Shown: one piece after another, positions 1 through 9,057 of the stretch
Layout: each line of letters opens with the position of its first letter
Position numbering within the stretch: the stretch's first letter is position 1
Assembly: GCF_024198235.1 (NCBI RefSeq)
Contig: NZ_JAKCFB010000023.1
Location: 1 to 64,000 of the forward strand
Direction of reading: 5' to 3'
Length of the DNA: 64,000 bases
Origin: Myxococcus dinghuensis
GTDB lineage: Bacteria > Myxococcota > Myxococcia > Myxococcales > Myxococcaceae
Made by a program: the position numbers and the translations under genes
Notes under the pieces: generated by a model
Database searches by the model: none
What the model saw: only the letters and a program-made list of their open reading frames with translations
What the model was told of the DNA's origin: nothing

Positions 1-2123
1 GCGCGCAGGAGGCGCTCACCCGGCTGGCCACGCCCGCCGCGGTGGCCGCCCTGGCCGCGCGGCTGCCGGCCGCCGCGGAGGTCCAGGAGCGGCTGCGGCT
101 GGTGGCCGCGCTGGGCAACACCCGCCGCGCGGAGGCGCTCGACGTGCTGGCGCGCCGCAGCGTGGAGGACGACACCAGCCAGGTGCGCGTCGCCTGCGTC
201 GCCGCCGCCATGGTCGTCGCCGGCCAGGACGTGAAGAAGCGCGACGCGGCGCTCGCCGTGCGCGTGCTGCGCGTGGCGGTCAAGGCGCAGGACGCGGCGG
301 TGCGGCTGGCGGCCCTGCGCGAGCTGGAGCACGGCGCCGAGTCCGGCCAGTCCGAGCTGCTGGCGGGCCTGTTCTCCGACCGCGACGTGTCCGTGCGCGC
401 GGAGGCGGTGGAGCTGTACTCGCGGCGCGTGGTGGAGCACGGCGCGCCGGTGGCGCCGCTGGAGGAGGTGCTGCGCGGCGGCGCCCGCGAGGTGATGCTG
501 CCGGCCGCCGAGGGCGTGGCCTTCAAGGGCGGCGTCAGCGCGCTGCGCCCCCTCCTGCTGTACGCCCGCGCGGGCGAGGACGGCCAGCGCGAGCGCGCCC
601 TGCGCGCCCTGGGCACGCTGGGTGACGCGCGCGCCCTGTCGGAGCTGGAGACGGTGGCCGCGGGCGGCACGCCGGAGGCCCCCACCGAGCCGAGCATGGT
701 GTGGGCCGCCATCGAGGGCCTGGGCCGGCTGGCGCCCAAGCTCCCCGAGGGTGACGAGCGGCGCCGCGTCGAGGAGAAGGTGGAGGCCGCCGCGGTGGAG
801 GGCGCCACCACGGAGCTGCAGCAGGCGGGCGTGAAGGGCCTGCGCGCCATGGGCGGAGAGCGCGCCCGCGTGAAGCTGGAGGCGCTGCTCACCGACGACG
901 CGACCGACTCCGACGTGCGCATCACCGTCGCCCAGGAGCTGGGCAAGCTGCGGGACCCGCTGGCCGAGACGGCGCTGGCCGCCACGCTCGACGCCGATGA
1001 CGACGACCTGCGCCAGGAGGCCCGCAAGGCCCTGGACGCGCTGTTCCCCAAGGAGCGCACGCGGGTGGAGTTCCTGGCCGTGGCCAGCATCTACGCGGAC
1101 ATCTCCGGGCCGGCCGCCACCTACCTCTCCAGGGAGGGCGAGCCGGCGCTGCTGGTGCCCCGGCTGGCCACGCTCGCCAACGTGCAGCTGCGGCTGCGGC
1201 TGCGCCGGGGCCTGGCGCGTCGCGGCGCCCTGCCGCTGCCGGAGGTCGTCGCGCTGCTGGGCCACGACAAGCCGGAGGCCCGCGAGGAGGCGGCGCTGCT
1301 GGTGGGCACGTGGACCGGCGAGGCCCGCGAGCCGACCCAGGTGGACGTGGCCGCGCTGTCCCGCGCGCTGGTGACGGCCGAGCGCCGCACCGCCGCCGAG
1401 TGGCTCGCCGCGCCCGGCCCCAAGCGCGCGCCGCTGGCCACCGCGTGGGAGCGGCTCCTGTGGGCCGCGTCCCGCCTGGGCGCCCCGGCGATTTCGGACT
1501 CCGCGCGCGCCATCCTCGTGGGGGGCCGGGACGTCGCCCCCGCGCCGGTGCGCCAGGAGGCCGCGCGCGCCCTGGGCCGGCTGGGGACCGCGGGCGCCAC
1601 GGCGAGGTTCGTGGGCCAGCCCCCCGCCCTGGTGCTCTCGAACGACAAGGAGCGCGCCGCCGTGGTGGAGGCCCTGCGCGGCGCGCTGGGTGATTTGGAC
1701 GCGTGGGTGCGCGCGGCGGCGGCGGACACGCTGTCGCGGCTCGCCCCCGCGCCGTCCGCCGCGTGGGCGCTGGAGGTGAAGCCCTTCGACCCGGTGGCCC
1801 TCGGGCCCACGGCGGCGAAGGTGCCCGTCGCCGCGCTCACCACCTCCGAGGGCCGCCGCCTGGCCGTGCCGCACCTGCTGGCCACGGCGCGGCTCGCCCC
1901 GCTGAAGGACGCCGCGGACGGCGTGAAGCCGGAGGCGCGGCAGGAGCTGTGGGCCGCCATGGGCCGGCTGGGCACGGACGAGGCGGCGAAGCTGCTGCAG
2001 GCGTCCGCCTTCGACAAGTCTCACCCCGTGGAGCTGCGCAAGGCCGCCTGGCGCGCCCACAAACGCGCGAAGCGCGCCCTCGAGCGCGCCAGCCGGAACC
2101 GGAAGGAAGGGAACCCGTCGTGA
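1..2123 (+). CDS. HEAT-repeat protein, 5' end outside the window
   Basis: The reading frame is open from the first bases: codons from position 3 give a helical Ala/Leu-rich stretch before the first GTG at 42. The gene therefore starts upstream of the window, and about 707 C-terminal residues are visible. The protein is an almost continuous array of helical repeats of about 30 residues (for example DVSVRAEAVELYSRR and DAWVRAAAADTLSRL) typical of HEAT/PBS-type scaffolds. It has no signal peptide or membrane segment in the visible part, so it is probably a cytoplasmic protein-protein scaffold. Its stop overlaps the GTG start of the next gene (GTGA), which indicates translational coupling to the SWIM protein. 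The partner proteins are not identifiable from sequence. Confidence 0.85.
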   Translation, partial: AQEALTRLATPAAVAALAARLPAAAEVQERLRLVAALGNTRRAEALDVLARRSVEDDTSQVRVACVAAAMVVAGQDVKKRDAALAVRVLRVAVKAQDAAVRLAALRELEHGAESGQSELLAGLFSDRDVSVRAEAVELYSRRVVEHGAPVAPLEEVLRGGAREVMLPAAEGVAFKGGVSALRPLLLYARAGEDGQRERALRALGTLGDARALSELETVAAGGTPEAPTEPSMVWAAIEGLGRLAPKLPEGDERRRVEEKVEAAAVEGATTELQQAGVKGLRAMGGERARVKLEALLTDDATDSDVRITVAQELGKLRDPLAETALAATLDADDDDLRQEARKALDALFPKERTRVEFLAVASIYADISGPAATYLSREGEPALLVPRLATLANVQLRLRLRRGLARRGALPLPEVVALLGHDKPEAREEAALLVGTWTGEAREPTQVDVAALSRALVTAERRTAAEWLAAPGPKRAPLATAWERLLWAASRLGAPAISDSARAILVGGRDVAPAPVRQEAARALGRLGTAGATARFVGQPPALVLSNDKERAAVVEALRGALGDLDAWVRAAAADTLSRLAPAPSAAWALEVKPFDPVALGPTAAKVPVAALTTSEGRRLAVPHLLATARLAPLKDAADGVKPEARQELWAAMGRLGTDEAAKLLQASAFDKSHPVELRKAAWRAHKRAKRALERASRNRKEGNPS

Positions 2124-3973
2124 CGACCGCCACCCGTCACCCCGTCGAGCTGCGCTACGCCACCGCGAGCGACGTGGAGTCCACGCCGGACGCCTCGCGC
2201 GTGCTGCTGGCCCTGGAGGGCTCGCGCGGCACCGTGGGCGTCCGCGGCCGCGTGAAGGCCCCGGCGCTGTTCCGCGACGTGCTCGCCGCCACGTTCGGCG
2301 TGCTGTCCTCGGACCTGCGCTACCGGGGCAAGGACCGCACCGCGTACCTCGCCTACCTCATGAAGCAGGGCAAGCGGGCCACGGCGCAGATCTGGGAGGC
2401 GCAGAAGGCCTTCCTCGACAACGCCCTGGACGGCGAGGAGAAGAAGGACGCCGTGCTGGACCCGGTGCTCACCGTGGACCCGGACAGCGTGTCGCTGGAG
2501 GTGTTCTCCCGCGACGAGAGCGCCTACGCGCGCCTGTCGCTCGACAACGCCCTCTTCGAGGGCCGCGAGGCCGCGCACGGCTCCACCTTCCTGGACGTGC
2601 CGGCGGACCTGCCCGCCCGGGTGGACCGGCTGCGCGCGTACCTGCCGGTGTCGCTGGAGGCGCACGTCGCCCTGCCCGCGAAGCCGTCCCAGCCCGCCCG
2701 CGAGGCGCGCAACGTGGAGGTGCCGCACGCGTGGCTGCGCGGCTTCCTCCAGGTGCAGTCCGCCGCGACGCTGCCGGCCAGCACCTGCGTGCTCGCGCCC
2801 ATCGACCTCTACAACGTCCTCTTCGCCCTGCGCACCCGCAAGTCGAAGAAGGCCCCGCGCGCGCTGCGCTTCGAGCTGATTCCCGGCGCCGCGCCCCGGC
2901 TGGTGCTGGAGCCCTGGGAGCTGGTGCTGGAGTGCCACGGCGGCACGTACACCGGCACCACGCCCGCGGTGGTGCGCACCTTCGGCCGCCAGCGGCTGAT
3001 GGCGCTCGCGCGGCTGCTCCCCCACGCGAAGTCCGTGCGCCTGCAGCTCATGGGCCCCGGCCTGCCGGTGTTCTGGGTCATCGACATGGGGATGGCCACC
3101 CTGACGATGGGCCTCACCGGCTGGACGGAGAGCGGCTGGTCCTCCGCCGCGGCCTTCGACGTGCTCATGCCGCGCGCGGTGCCGGACGGGCTCGCCCAGA
3201 AGCTGCGCGACCGCCTGCGCGCGGACGGCCCCCTGCCCTTCGAGACACTCGTGGCCGGCGCCGGCGGCGCGACGAAGGAGTCCGTGCGCGCGGCGCTCCA
3301 GCTGGAGTGCCTGCGCGGGCGCGTCCTCTTCGACGTGGCCCGGGGCCAGTACCGCCCGCGCGACCTGATGCCCACGCCGGTGGACGAGTCCGTCATCCGC
3401 TTCGGCAGCGAGCGCGAGGCGCGCGCCCACCGCCTGCTCGGCGACGGCGGCCCCGGCGCCGGCGAGGTGAAGCTCACCAAGGTCCACGAGGTCGTGGGCG
3501 AGGGCACCCGCATCCACGGCGAGGTCGTTGACCGCGAGGCCGTGCGCAGCTTCTTCCCCAGCTTCACGTCGGACCTGGAAGGCCGCGTGAAGGACGCCAC
3601 CTGCGGCTGCCCCCACTTCCGCCGCTCCGGCATGCGCGAGGGCCCGTGCGAGCACCAGCTCGCCCTGCGCCTGGCGTGGTCGCGCCGCCGCGCCGAGGAG
3701 GAGGCCCTGCGCCAGACGCCCGAGGGCCGCAAGCTCATCCGCGCCGAGACGCGCTCCTACGTGCGCCGCGACGCGGACACCGGCCTCGAGCAGGTCTATC
3801 GCGTCTGCCTCGACGGACAGGTCGTCTCCGTCGAGTGGGGCCCGCGCACCGGCGCCGCGCGTCATCAGCGGCTCTGGTTCGATTCGGACGCGGAGGCCCG
3901 CTCCGCCTATTTCACGCGCCTGGAGAAGCTTTCCGCCGAAGGGTACATCGACGCGGCGGCTTCCTTGGTGTAA
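2120..3973 (+). CDS. SWIM zinc-finger and WGR-like domain protein
   Basis: 617 aa from the GTG at 2120, which overlaps the upstream stop by four bases and follows a GGAAGGAAGGG ribosome site. A longer open frame to 1703 only shadows the HEAT gene. Around residues 493-513 there is a SWIM zinc finger (CGCPHF... followed by CEH, the CxC...CxH pattern). The last ~75 residues resemble a WGR domain (VEWGPRTG, then a conserved GY near the end). SWIM and WGR modules bind DNA or protein. Bacterial SWIM proteins are often encoded with HEAT, MoxR ATPase and VWA partners in the MoxR-VWA-SWIM type of system. The coupling to the HEAT gene fits that pattern, but no MoxR or VWA gene is visible here. The precise role is unknown. 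Confidence 0.8.
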   Translation: MTTATRHPVELRYATASDVESTPDASRVLLALEGSRGTVGVRGRVKAPALFRDVLAATFGVLSSDLRYRGKDRTAYLAYLMKQGKRATAQIWEAQKAFLDNALDGEEKKDAVLDPVLTVDPDSVSLEVFSRDESAYARLSLDNALFEGREAAHGSTFLDVPADLPARVDRLRAYLPVSLEAHVALPAKPSQPAREARNVEVPHAWLRGFLQVQSAATLPASTCVLAPIDLYNVLFALRTRKSKKAPRALRFELIPGAAPRLVLEPWELVLECHGGTYTGTTPAVVRTFGRQRLMALARLLPHAKSVRLQLMGPGLPVFWVIDMGMATLTMGLTGWTESGWSSAAAFDVLMPRAVPDGLAQKLRDRLRADGPLPFETLVAGAGGATKESVRAALQLECLRGRVLFDVARGQYRPRDLMPTPVDESVIRFGSEREARAHRLLGDGGPGAGEVKLTKVHEVVGEGTRIHGEVVDREAVRSFFPSFTSDLEGRVKDATCGCPHFRRSGMREGPCEHQLALRLAWSRRRAEEEALRQTPEGRKLIRAETRSYVRRDADTGLEQVYRVCLDGQVVSVEWGPRTGAARHQRLWFDSDAEARSAYFTRLEKLSAEGYIDAAASLV

Positions 3974-4055
3974 ACCCCCAACCACGGCTCGGCCGCTTCT
4001 CGAAGTGGCCGAAAGGGCAGGTGCGACGGAAGACACGATGAAGCGCGCTTCACGC

Positions 4056-4078
4056 GCGAGCAGTCGAGAGAGGTCTGG
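4056..4078 (+). repeat. Retron inverted repeat a1
   Basis: 23-bp left arm of the retron priming stem. It begins GCGAGCAGTCGAG and is the near-perfect reverse complement of 4310-4332, with one A-C and one U-U mismatch and one G-U pair in RNA. In retrons this stem places the branching guanosine next to the template start. Confidence 0.88.
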
Positions 4079-4309
4079 AGTGCATCAGCCTGAGCGCCTC
4101 GAGCGCGGGAGCGGCGTTGCGCCGCTCCGGTTGGAATGCAGGACACTCTCCGCAAGGTAGCCTGTTCTTGGCTCTCTCCCTCCCGCGCACTACGGTGGCG
4201 GCGGGCAGCGGAGCCAACGACGCAACCGCCGTTTGCCCGCCGCCACCGTAGTGCGCGGGAGGGGAGAGCCGGTGAGGCTACCGTGCCACAGGTGAGATGG
4301 TGGTGCTTT

Positions 4310-4332
4310 CCTGGCCTCCCTCGACTGCTCGC
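4310..4332 (+). repeat. Retron inverted repeat a2
   Basis: 23-bp right arm of the retron priming stem, ending CTCGACTGCTCGC, complementary to a1 at 4056-4078. The reverse transcriptase ATG lies 51 bases beyond its end, so the RNA and the RT mRNA are presumably one transcript. Confidence 0.88.
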
Positions 4333-4382
4333 CAAAACCTGCTTCGTCCGACGCCGACGCGCCCCCTCCTCGAGGTGCTGAC

Positions 4383-5852
4383 ATGACCGCCAGGCTGGAG
4401 TCGTTCGTCCCCGCAGCTGCGCCGGAAGTCACCACTCCGCCCGCGCCGCAGCCCGCCAACGCCAGCACCCTCCACCAACGCGAGGTCCGCCGCGCCGCGC
4501 ACGAGGCGCTGCTCACGCGCTGGAAGGCCATCCTCGAGGCCGGCGGCGCCGACGCCTGGGTGCAGGGCCAGCTCGCCTCCCGGGGCCTCGCCGTGGGCGA
4601 CCTCGACTCCTCCCGCGCGTCGGAGAAGGAGAAGACGGCCTGGAAGGAGAAGAAGAAGGCCGAGGCCACCGAGCGCCGCGCGCTGGAGCGCCAGGCGCAC
4701 GAGGCCTGGAAGGCCACGCACGTGGGCCACCTGGGCCCGGGCGTCCACTGGTCGGAGTCCGAGTCCCCCGACAAGTTCGACATCGCGCACCGCGAGGAGC
4801 GCGCGAAGGCCAACGGCCTGCCGGAGCTGGGCTCCGCGGAGGCGCTCGCCAAGGCGCTGGGGCTGAGCGTCTCGAAGCTGCGCTGGTTCGCCTTCCACCG
4901 CGAGGTGGACACCGGCAGCCACTACGTCAGCTGGGGCATCCCCAAGCGCGACGGCGGCACGCGCACGATTACGTCCCCCAAGCCGGAGCTGAAGGAAGCC
5001 CAGCGCTGGGTGCTCTCCAACGTCGTGGAGCGGCTGCCCGTGCACGGCGCCGCCCACGGCTTCGTCGCCGGGCGCTCCATCCTCACCAACGCGCTGGCCC
5101 ACCAGGGCGCGGACGTGGTGGTGAAGGTGGACCTCAAGGACTTCTTCCCCTCCGTGACGTGGCGCCGGGTGAAGGGCCTGCTGCGCAAGGGCGGCCTGCC
5201 GGAGAACACCTCCACGCTGCTGGCGCTGATGGCCACGGAGGCCCCGCGCGAGACGGTGCAGTTCCGCGGCAAGACGCTCTACGTCGCCAAGGGGCCGCGC
5301 GCGCTGCCGCAGGGCGCGCCCACCTCGCCGGGCATCACCAACGCGCTGTGCCTCAAGCTGGACAAGCGCCTGTCCGCCCTCTCCAAGCGCCTGGGCTTCA
5401 CGTACACGCGCTACGCGGACGACCTGACCTTCTCCTGGATGAAGGCGAAGCAGCCCAAGGCCCGCCGCGCGCAGGGCGCGCCGGTGGCGGTGCTGCTCGC
5501 GCGGGTGAAGGAGGTCGTGGAGTCCGAGGGCTTCCGCCTGCACCCGGACAAGACGCGGGTGGCGCGCAAGGGCACGCGTCAGCGCGTGACGGGGCTGGTG
5601 GTGAACGAGGCCCAGGGCCGCCCCGCCGCCCGCGTGCCGCGCGACGTGGTGCGCCGCCTGCGCGCCGCCATCCACAACCGCCTGAAGGGCAAGCCCGGCC
5701 GCGAGGGTGAGTCGCTCGAGCAGCTCAAGGGCATGGCCGCCTTCGTCCACATGACGGACGCGGCCCGCGGGCGCGCCTTCCTCCAGCAGCTCTCCCAGTT
5801 GGAGGCCCGCGAGAAGCAGGCCTCCGCCGAGCCCGCGCCCAAGGCCGGCTAG
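4383..5852 (+). CDS. Retron reverse transcriptase (Mx162/Sa163 type)
   Basis: 489 aa RNA-directed DNA polymerase that would make msDNA from the msr-msd RNA just upstream. The ATG follows a GAGGTG ribosome site. Retron hallmarks are all present: region X NALAH (residues 236-240), motif 3 with DLKDFFPS (first catalytic Asp 250), LPQGAPTSPG (308-317), YADD (344-347) and region Y VTG (402-404). A basic, helical N-terminal extension of about 170 residues precedes the polymerase, as in the ~485-aa RT of M. xanthus Mx162. Priming would be from the 2'-OH of a guanosine near 4088. No second effector gene is joined to it: the next gene is convergent, with its stop codon one base away. Confidence 0.95.
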   Translation: MTARLESFVPAAAPEVTTPPAPQPANASTLHQREVRRAAHEALLTRWKAILEAGGADAWVQGQLASRGLAVGDLDSSRASEKEKTAWKEKKKAEATERRALERQAHEAWKATHVGHLGPGVHWSESESPDKFDIAHREERAKANGLPELGSAEALAKALGLSVSKLRWFAFHREVDTGSHYVSWGIPKRDGGTRTITSPKPELKEAQRWVLSNVVERLPVHGAAHGFVAGRSILTNALAHQGADVVVKVDLKDFFPSVTWRRVKGLLRKGGLPENTSTLLALMATEAPRETVQFRGKTLYVAKGPRALPQGAPTSPGITNALCLKLDKRLSALSKRLGFTYTRYADDLTFSWMKAKQPKARRAQGAPVAVLLARVKEVVESEGFRLHPDKTRVARKGTRQRVTGLVVNEAQGRPAARVPRDVVRRLRAAIHNRLKGKPGREGESLEQLKGMAAFVHMTDAARGRAFLQQLSQLEAREKQASAEPAPKAG

Positions 5853-5853
5853 C

Positions 5854-6762
5854 TCACGGCGCCGCGGCCTCCGAGGCCCCGGCTTCCTCCGGGGCGGGCG
5901 GCGGGAGCAGCGCCGCGTCGAGGAAGCCCCGCAGCCGGCGCGGATACTCCTGGGGTTCGGTGGCGCTGAAGTTCCCGTGCCCCGCGCCCTGGATGCGCCA
6001 CGTCTGCGCGTACTCGCGCACCTTCGCGAACAGCGCGTCCGCGAGCGGCTGGCCGGACTCCTCCGAGCCCATGACGATGAGGAGCGGCCGGGGGCGGATG
6101 TGCTCCACCGCGTCGATGGTGCGCACCTCGTCGAGGGCGATGCCCCGGCGCCAGAAGGGCACCAGCGCGCCGGACTGCGAGACGACGCCGAAGCGGCGGA
6201 AGTCATACGCCGCCGCGAGCCACAGGGTGTTGAACGGGGACAGCAGCACCACGGCCCGCACGCGCGCGTCCTTCGCCGCCACCTCCGCCACCGCGGCCGA
6301 GCCGATGGAGAAGCCGACGAGCGCCACGCGCTCCGGGTCCACGTCCGGCCTCGCCCGCACGAAGTCCAGCGCGGCCCGCACGTCCAGCCGCTCCTTGTCT
6401 CCCCACGTCGACGTCTCGCCCTGGCTCTCGCCGTGCGCGCGCAGGTCGAAGAGGAGCACGCCGTAGCCCGCGTCCCGGAGGATGCGTGCCTCCGCGAGCA
6501 GGTCCGCGCGCGTCTGCGACAGGCCATGCGCCAGCACCACGGCGGCGCGGTTGCGCGACGGCACGTACCAGCCCCGCAGCTCCAGCGCGTCCGACGTGAA
6601 GACACGCACGTCTTGCGCCTGCGCGAAGTCCTCGGGCTTCTGCGGCGCGACGCGGGGGTAGTGGAAGTAGCCCTCCGAGTGTCTCAGCGCTCGCGCAAAG
6701 ACTAGCAACGCCGCCAACACCCCCAATGCCAGCACGCCCCCCAACACCTTTTGCCACTTCAT
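5854..6762 (-). CDS. Alpha/beta hydrolase with N-terminal membrane anchor
   Basis: 302 aa from the ATG at 6762; the open frame extends to 6807, but the inner Met directly precedes a hydrophobic segment of ~20 residues (starting VLGGVLALGVLAALLVF) that looks like a signal anchor. The rest is an alpha/beta hydrolase fold. It has an HG oxyanion motif (LAHGLSQ), the nucleophile elbow GFSIGSA (Ser), an acid region around LLIVMGSEE, and the catalytic His in GAGHGNFS. The family includes esterases and acyl hydrolases; the substrate cannot be told. It converges on the retron RT with a single-base gap, and no shared promoter is possible. Confidence 0.85.
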   Translation of the reverse strand: MKWQKVLGGVLALGVLAALLVFARALRHSEGYFHYPRVAPQKPEDFAQAQDVRVFTSDALELRGWYVPSRNRAAVVLAHGLSQTRADLLAEARILRDAGYGVLLFDLRAHGESQGETSTWGDKERLDVRAALDFVRARPDVDPERVALVGFSIGSAAVAEVAAKDARVRAVVLLSPFNTLWLAAAYDFRRFGVVSQSGALVPFWRRGIALDEVRTIDAVEHIRPRPLLIVMGSEESGQPLADALFAKVREYAQTWRIQGAGHGNFSATEPQEYPRRLRGFLDAALLPPPAPEEAGASEAAAP

Positions 6763-6923
6763 GAGAATCCACCCTGCCGGGTGAGAGCCCGGTCGCCTGC
6801 CCTTCAATGCGAGTCAGCCACGACACATGGTCAACATCGCGAGGTGCAGTCTACACTCGATGGCATCAACTCCGAGGCGTGGTGACGACCCCTCTCGTTC
6901 CGCGCGACTTCTCCCGAGATGCC

Positions 6924-8450
6924 GTGAGCACATCCAAGACGACTTTCGATGCGGTGGTGGTGGGCTCCGGGGCGTGCGGGGGGTGGGCGGCCAAGCAGCT
7001 CACGGAGGCGGGGCTGAACGTCCTCGTGCTCGAGGCGGGGCGGAGCAACACCGCGGACCGGCTGTTGTGGACCTGGCACCGGGTGAAGCAGAAGCTGCTG
7101 GGCTACCGCGCGGAGACGGACGAGAAGCGCAAGCAGCGCCAGTCCGTGCAGTCGAGCACGTTCGCGTGGCCCTTCCACCCGCACGCGTTCGTCGACGACG
7201 TCGACAACCCGTACACCACGCCCGCGGACGCGCCGTTCTCGTGGATTCGCGCCCGGCAGGTCGGCGGGCGCACGTCGGTGAAGGCGCACGGCCGCCAGTT
7301 CTATCGACTGTCGGACTTCAACTTCAAAGCGGGCAGCCAGGACGGGCACGGGCCGGACTGGCCGCTGACGCTGGCGGACCTGGCGCCGCACTACGAGACG
7401 GTGGAGCGGTGGATGGGCATCCACGGCAACCGGGACGGCCTGGACACGCTGCCGGACTCCGTCTTCACCGCGCCCATCACCATGACGCCCGCGGAGCAGT
7501 GGCTGAAGGAGCACGTGGAGCGGCGCTGGCCGGACCGGCGCGTCATCGTGCGCCGCACCGCCTCCGCGCCCGTCACCCTGCCCGCCGCGCTGAAGACGGG
7601 CCGGCTCACGCTGCGCACGCACGCGGTGGTGAACCAGGTGCAGTACGACGACAAGCAGGGGCGCGTGACGGGCGTCACGTATGTCGACACGGAGACGGGC
7701 AAGGTGCACGAGGCCCGGGGCCGGGTCGTCGTGCTCGCCGCGGGCACCATCGAGACGACGCGGCTGTTGCTGCACTCGCGCAGCGCCGCGTTCCCGGACG
7801 GGCTGGCCAACTCGTCGGGGCAGTTGGGCCGCAACCTGATGGACCACACGTACCTGCTGGGCATCGAGGCGAAGATGAACCTCTCCGCCGACCGGCAGCG
7901 CATGGAGCAGAGCTGGGCGTACATCCCCCAGTTCCGCAACGTCACCACGCGGGAGGACGGCTTCGCGCGCGGCTACGGGGTGCAGGTGTTCACCTTCGGG
8001 GACAGTTGCCACTTCGTCCCGTTCGGGGAGATGGTGCCGCGCGCGGAGAACCGCGTGACGCTCGACCCGAAGGTGAAGGACCGCTGGGGCATCCCCGCCG
8101 CGCACATCGAGTGCCGCCACTCCGACAACGAGCGGAAGATGAACGCGGACGCGGTGGCCTCGTGCCAGGAGATGATGCGCGAGGCGGGCTTCACCGTGGA
8201 GAAGGTGAACGACGCCATGGCCACGCCCGGCATGGCCATCCACGAGGTGGGCACCGCGCGGATGGGCTCCGACCCGAAGACGTCCGTGCTCAATCCGAAC
8301 AACCGCGCCTGGGACGTGGCCAACCTCTACGTGATGGACGGCGCGAGCTTCCCCTCGCAGGGCGCGCAGAACCCCACGCTCACGATGATGGCCCTCGCCG
8401 TCCGCGCCTGCGACCACCTGGTGGGCGAGTTCAAGGCCGGCGCGCACTGA
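6924..8450 (+). CDS. GMC family FAD-dependent oxidoreductase
   Basis: About 508 aa from GTG 6924, which lies just ahead of the dinucleotide-binding motif VVVGSGACGG; upstream in-frame starts (6807, 6882) would add residues unlike the family, so the start is uncertain. The N-terminal FAD-binding beta-alpha-beta ends with LEAG. The C-terminal GMC signature is clear: a conserved His in AIHEVGTARMG, then SVLNPNNRAW, MDGASFPSQG and NPTLTMMALA. GMC enzymes oxidise alcohols or sugars; this branch resembles gluconate/2-keto-sugar dehydrogenase large subunits and choline or cholesterol oxidase relatives. No gluconate-dehydrogenase-type small subunit or cytochrome is adjacent, so the electron acceptor is unknown. 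Confidence 0.88.
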   Translation: MSTSKTTFDAVVVGSGACGGWAAKQLTEAGLNVLVLEAGRSNTADRLLWTWHRVKQKLLGYRAETDEKRKQRQSVQSSTFAWPFHPHAFVDDVDNPYTTPADAPFSWIRARQVGGRTSVKAHGRQFYRLSDFNFKAGSQDGHGPDWPLTLADLAPHYETVERWMGIHGNRDGLDTLPDSVFTAPITMTPAEQWLKEHVERRWPDRRVIVRRTASAPVTLPAALKTGRLTLRTHAVVNQVQYDDKQGRVTGVTYVDTETGKVHEARGRVVVLAAGTIETTRLLLHSRSAAFPDGLANSSGQLGRNLMDHTYLLGIEAKMNLSADRQRMEQSWAYIPQFRNVTTREDGFARGYGVQVFTFGDSCHFVPFGEMVPRAENRVTLDPKVKDRWGIPAAHIECRHSDNERKMNADAVASCQEMMREAGFTVEKVNDAMATPGMAIHEVGTARMGSDPKTSVLNPNNRAWDVANLYVMDGASFPSQGAQNPTLTMMALAVRACDHLVGEFKAGAH

Positions 8451-8463
8451 GCCGGGCCGGGCC

Positions 8464-9057
8464 TCACGCCGTCACCGGAGCGCGACGCGCCCTGGCGAGG
8501 TCCACGCCCGCCAGGGCCACCGCGGGCGCGAGCAGCGAGGCCGCGACGAGCCCCGTGTGCAGCCACGTCCAGTGGTCGGTGACGGCGAGCCACGCGTAGA
8601 ACATGAAGACGTGGAAGGCGTTCCAGGCGAGCGCGAGCACCGCCAGCCGGCGCCAGGAGCACTCGCGCGCCCGCCCCAGCAACGCCATGCCCAGCAACGC
8701 GAAGGCCAGCCCCTCCACGACCATCTGCGCGAGGCTCCCGTTCGGATGTCCGTAGTAGCTGTCGCAACGCTCCACGTGGGGATTCCAGGCGACGACCGCC
8801 GTCAGCAACAGCAGGTGGGGCAGGAAGTCAGGCCATGGCTTCACGCGCCCACGCGCGGCGACGAGGAAGCAGACATTGAGCACCAGCAGCAACACGCCCT
8901 TCGAGAAGAAGAAGACGTTGCTCCATCCCCAATCACATCCCCCCTCCATGAAGAGGACCATGCCCTCGTCACACAGCGGACCAGGTGGCAACGGGAAGTG
9001 GAGCCCCACCACGTCGAGCAACACCCCAGCCAACGGCACGAGCAGGTAGACACGAAG
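8464..9057 (-). CDS. Hypothetical multi-pass membrane protein
   Basis: About 197 aa from a GTG at 9057; the frame stays open to 9216, but the extra N-terminus is Arg/Pro-rich and overlaps the end of lnt. The protein has five or six hydrophobic segments (for example VYLLVPLAGVLLDVV, FLPHLLLLTAVVAW, VALAGVDL) with short polar loops and two conserved-looking Cys-containing loops (PLCDEG, VERCDSYYGH). Not recognised as a known family. It lies immediately downstream of lnt on the same strand and could be co-transcribed with it. Start position is the main uncertainty. Confidence 0.6.
   Translation of the reverse strand, partial: LRVYLLVPLAGVLLDVVGLHFPLPPGPLCDEGMVLFMEGGCDWGWSNVFFFSKGVLLLVLNVCFLVAARGRVKPWPDFLPHLLLLTAVVAWNPHVERCDSYYGHPNGSLAQMVVEGLAFALLGMALLGRARECSWRRLAVLALAWNAFHVFMFYAWLAVTDHWTWLHTGLVAASLLAPAVALAGVDLARARRAPVTA

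Larger units (their letters stand above)
4056..4332 (+). ncRNA. msr-msd: Retron msr-msd RNA (Mx162/Sa163-like)
   Basis: Non-coding template of a retron directly upstream of its reverse transcriptase. Outer inverted repeats a1 (4056-4078) and a2 (4310-4332) pair over 23 bp with two mismatches. Weaker pairing continues inward to 4087 x 4301, leaving the AG of ATCAGCC at 4088 as the likely 2'-branch guanosine. An msr hairpin (9-bp stem, TTG loop) lies at 4108-4128. The msd forms a very long hairpin: GGTAGCC (4156-4162) with GGCTACC (4276-4282), then about 36 nearly perfect pairs between 4170-4206 and 4235-4270. If cDNA starts opposite 4300 and is 162 nt long as in Mx162, it would end at 4139, overlapping the 3' end of a ~77-nt msdRNA that starts near 4069. 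Exact ends are inferred by analogy with Mx162. Confidence 0.9.

Noticed and set aside
4156-4282. Long inverted repeat as an insertion-sequence or MITE end
   Set aside because: It lies between retron repeats a1 and a2, next to a retron RT, with no transposase and no target duplication; it is the msd hairpin.
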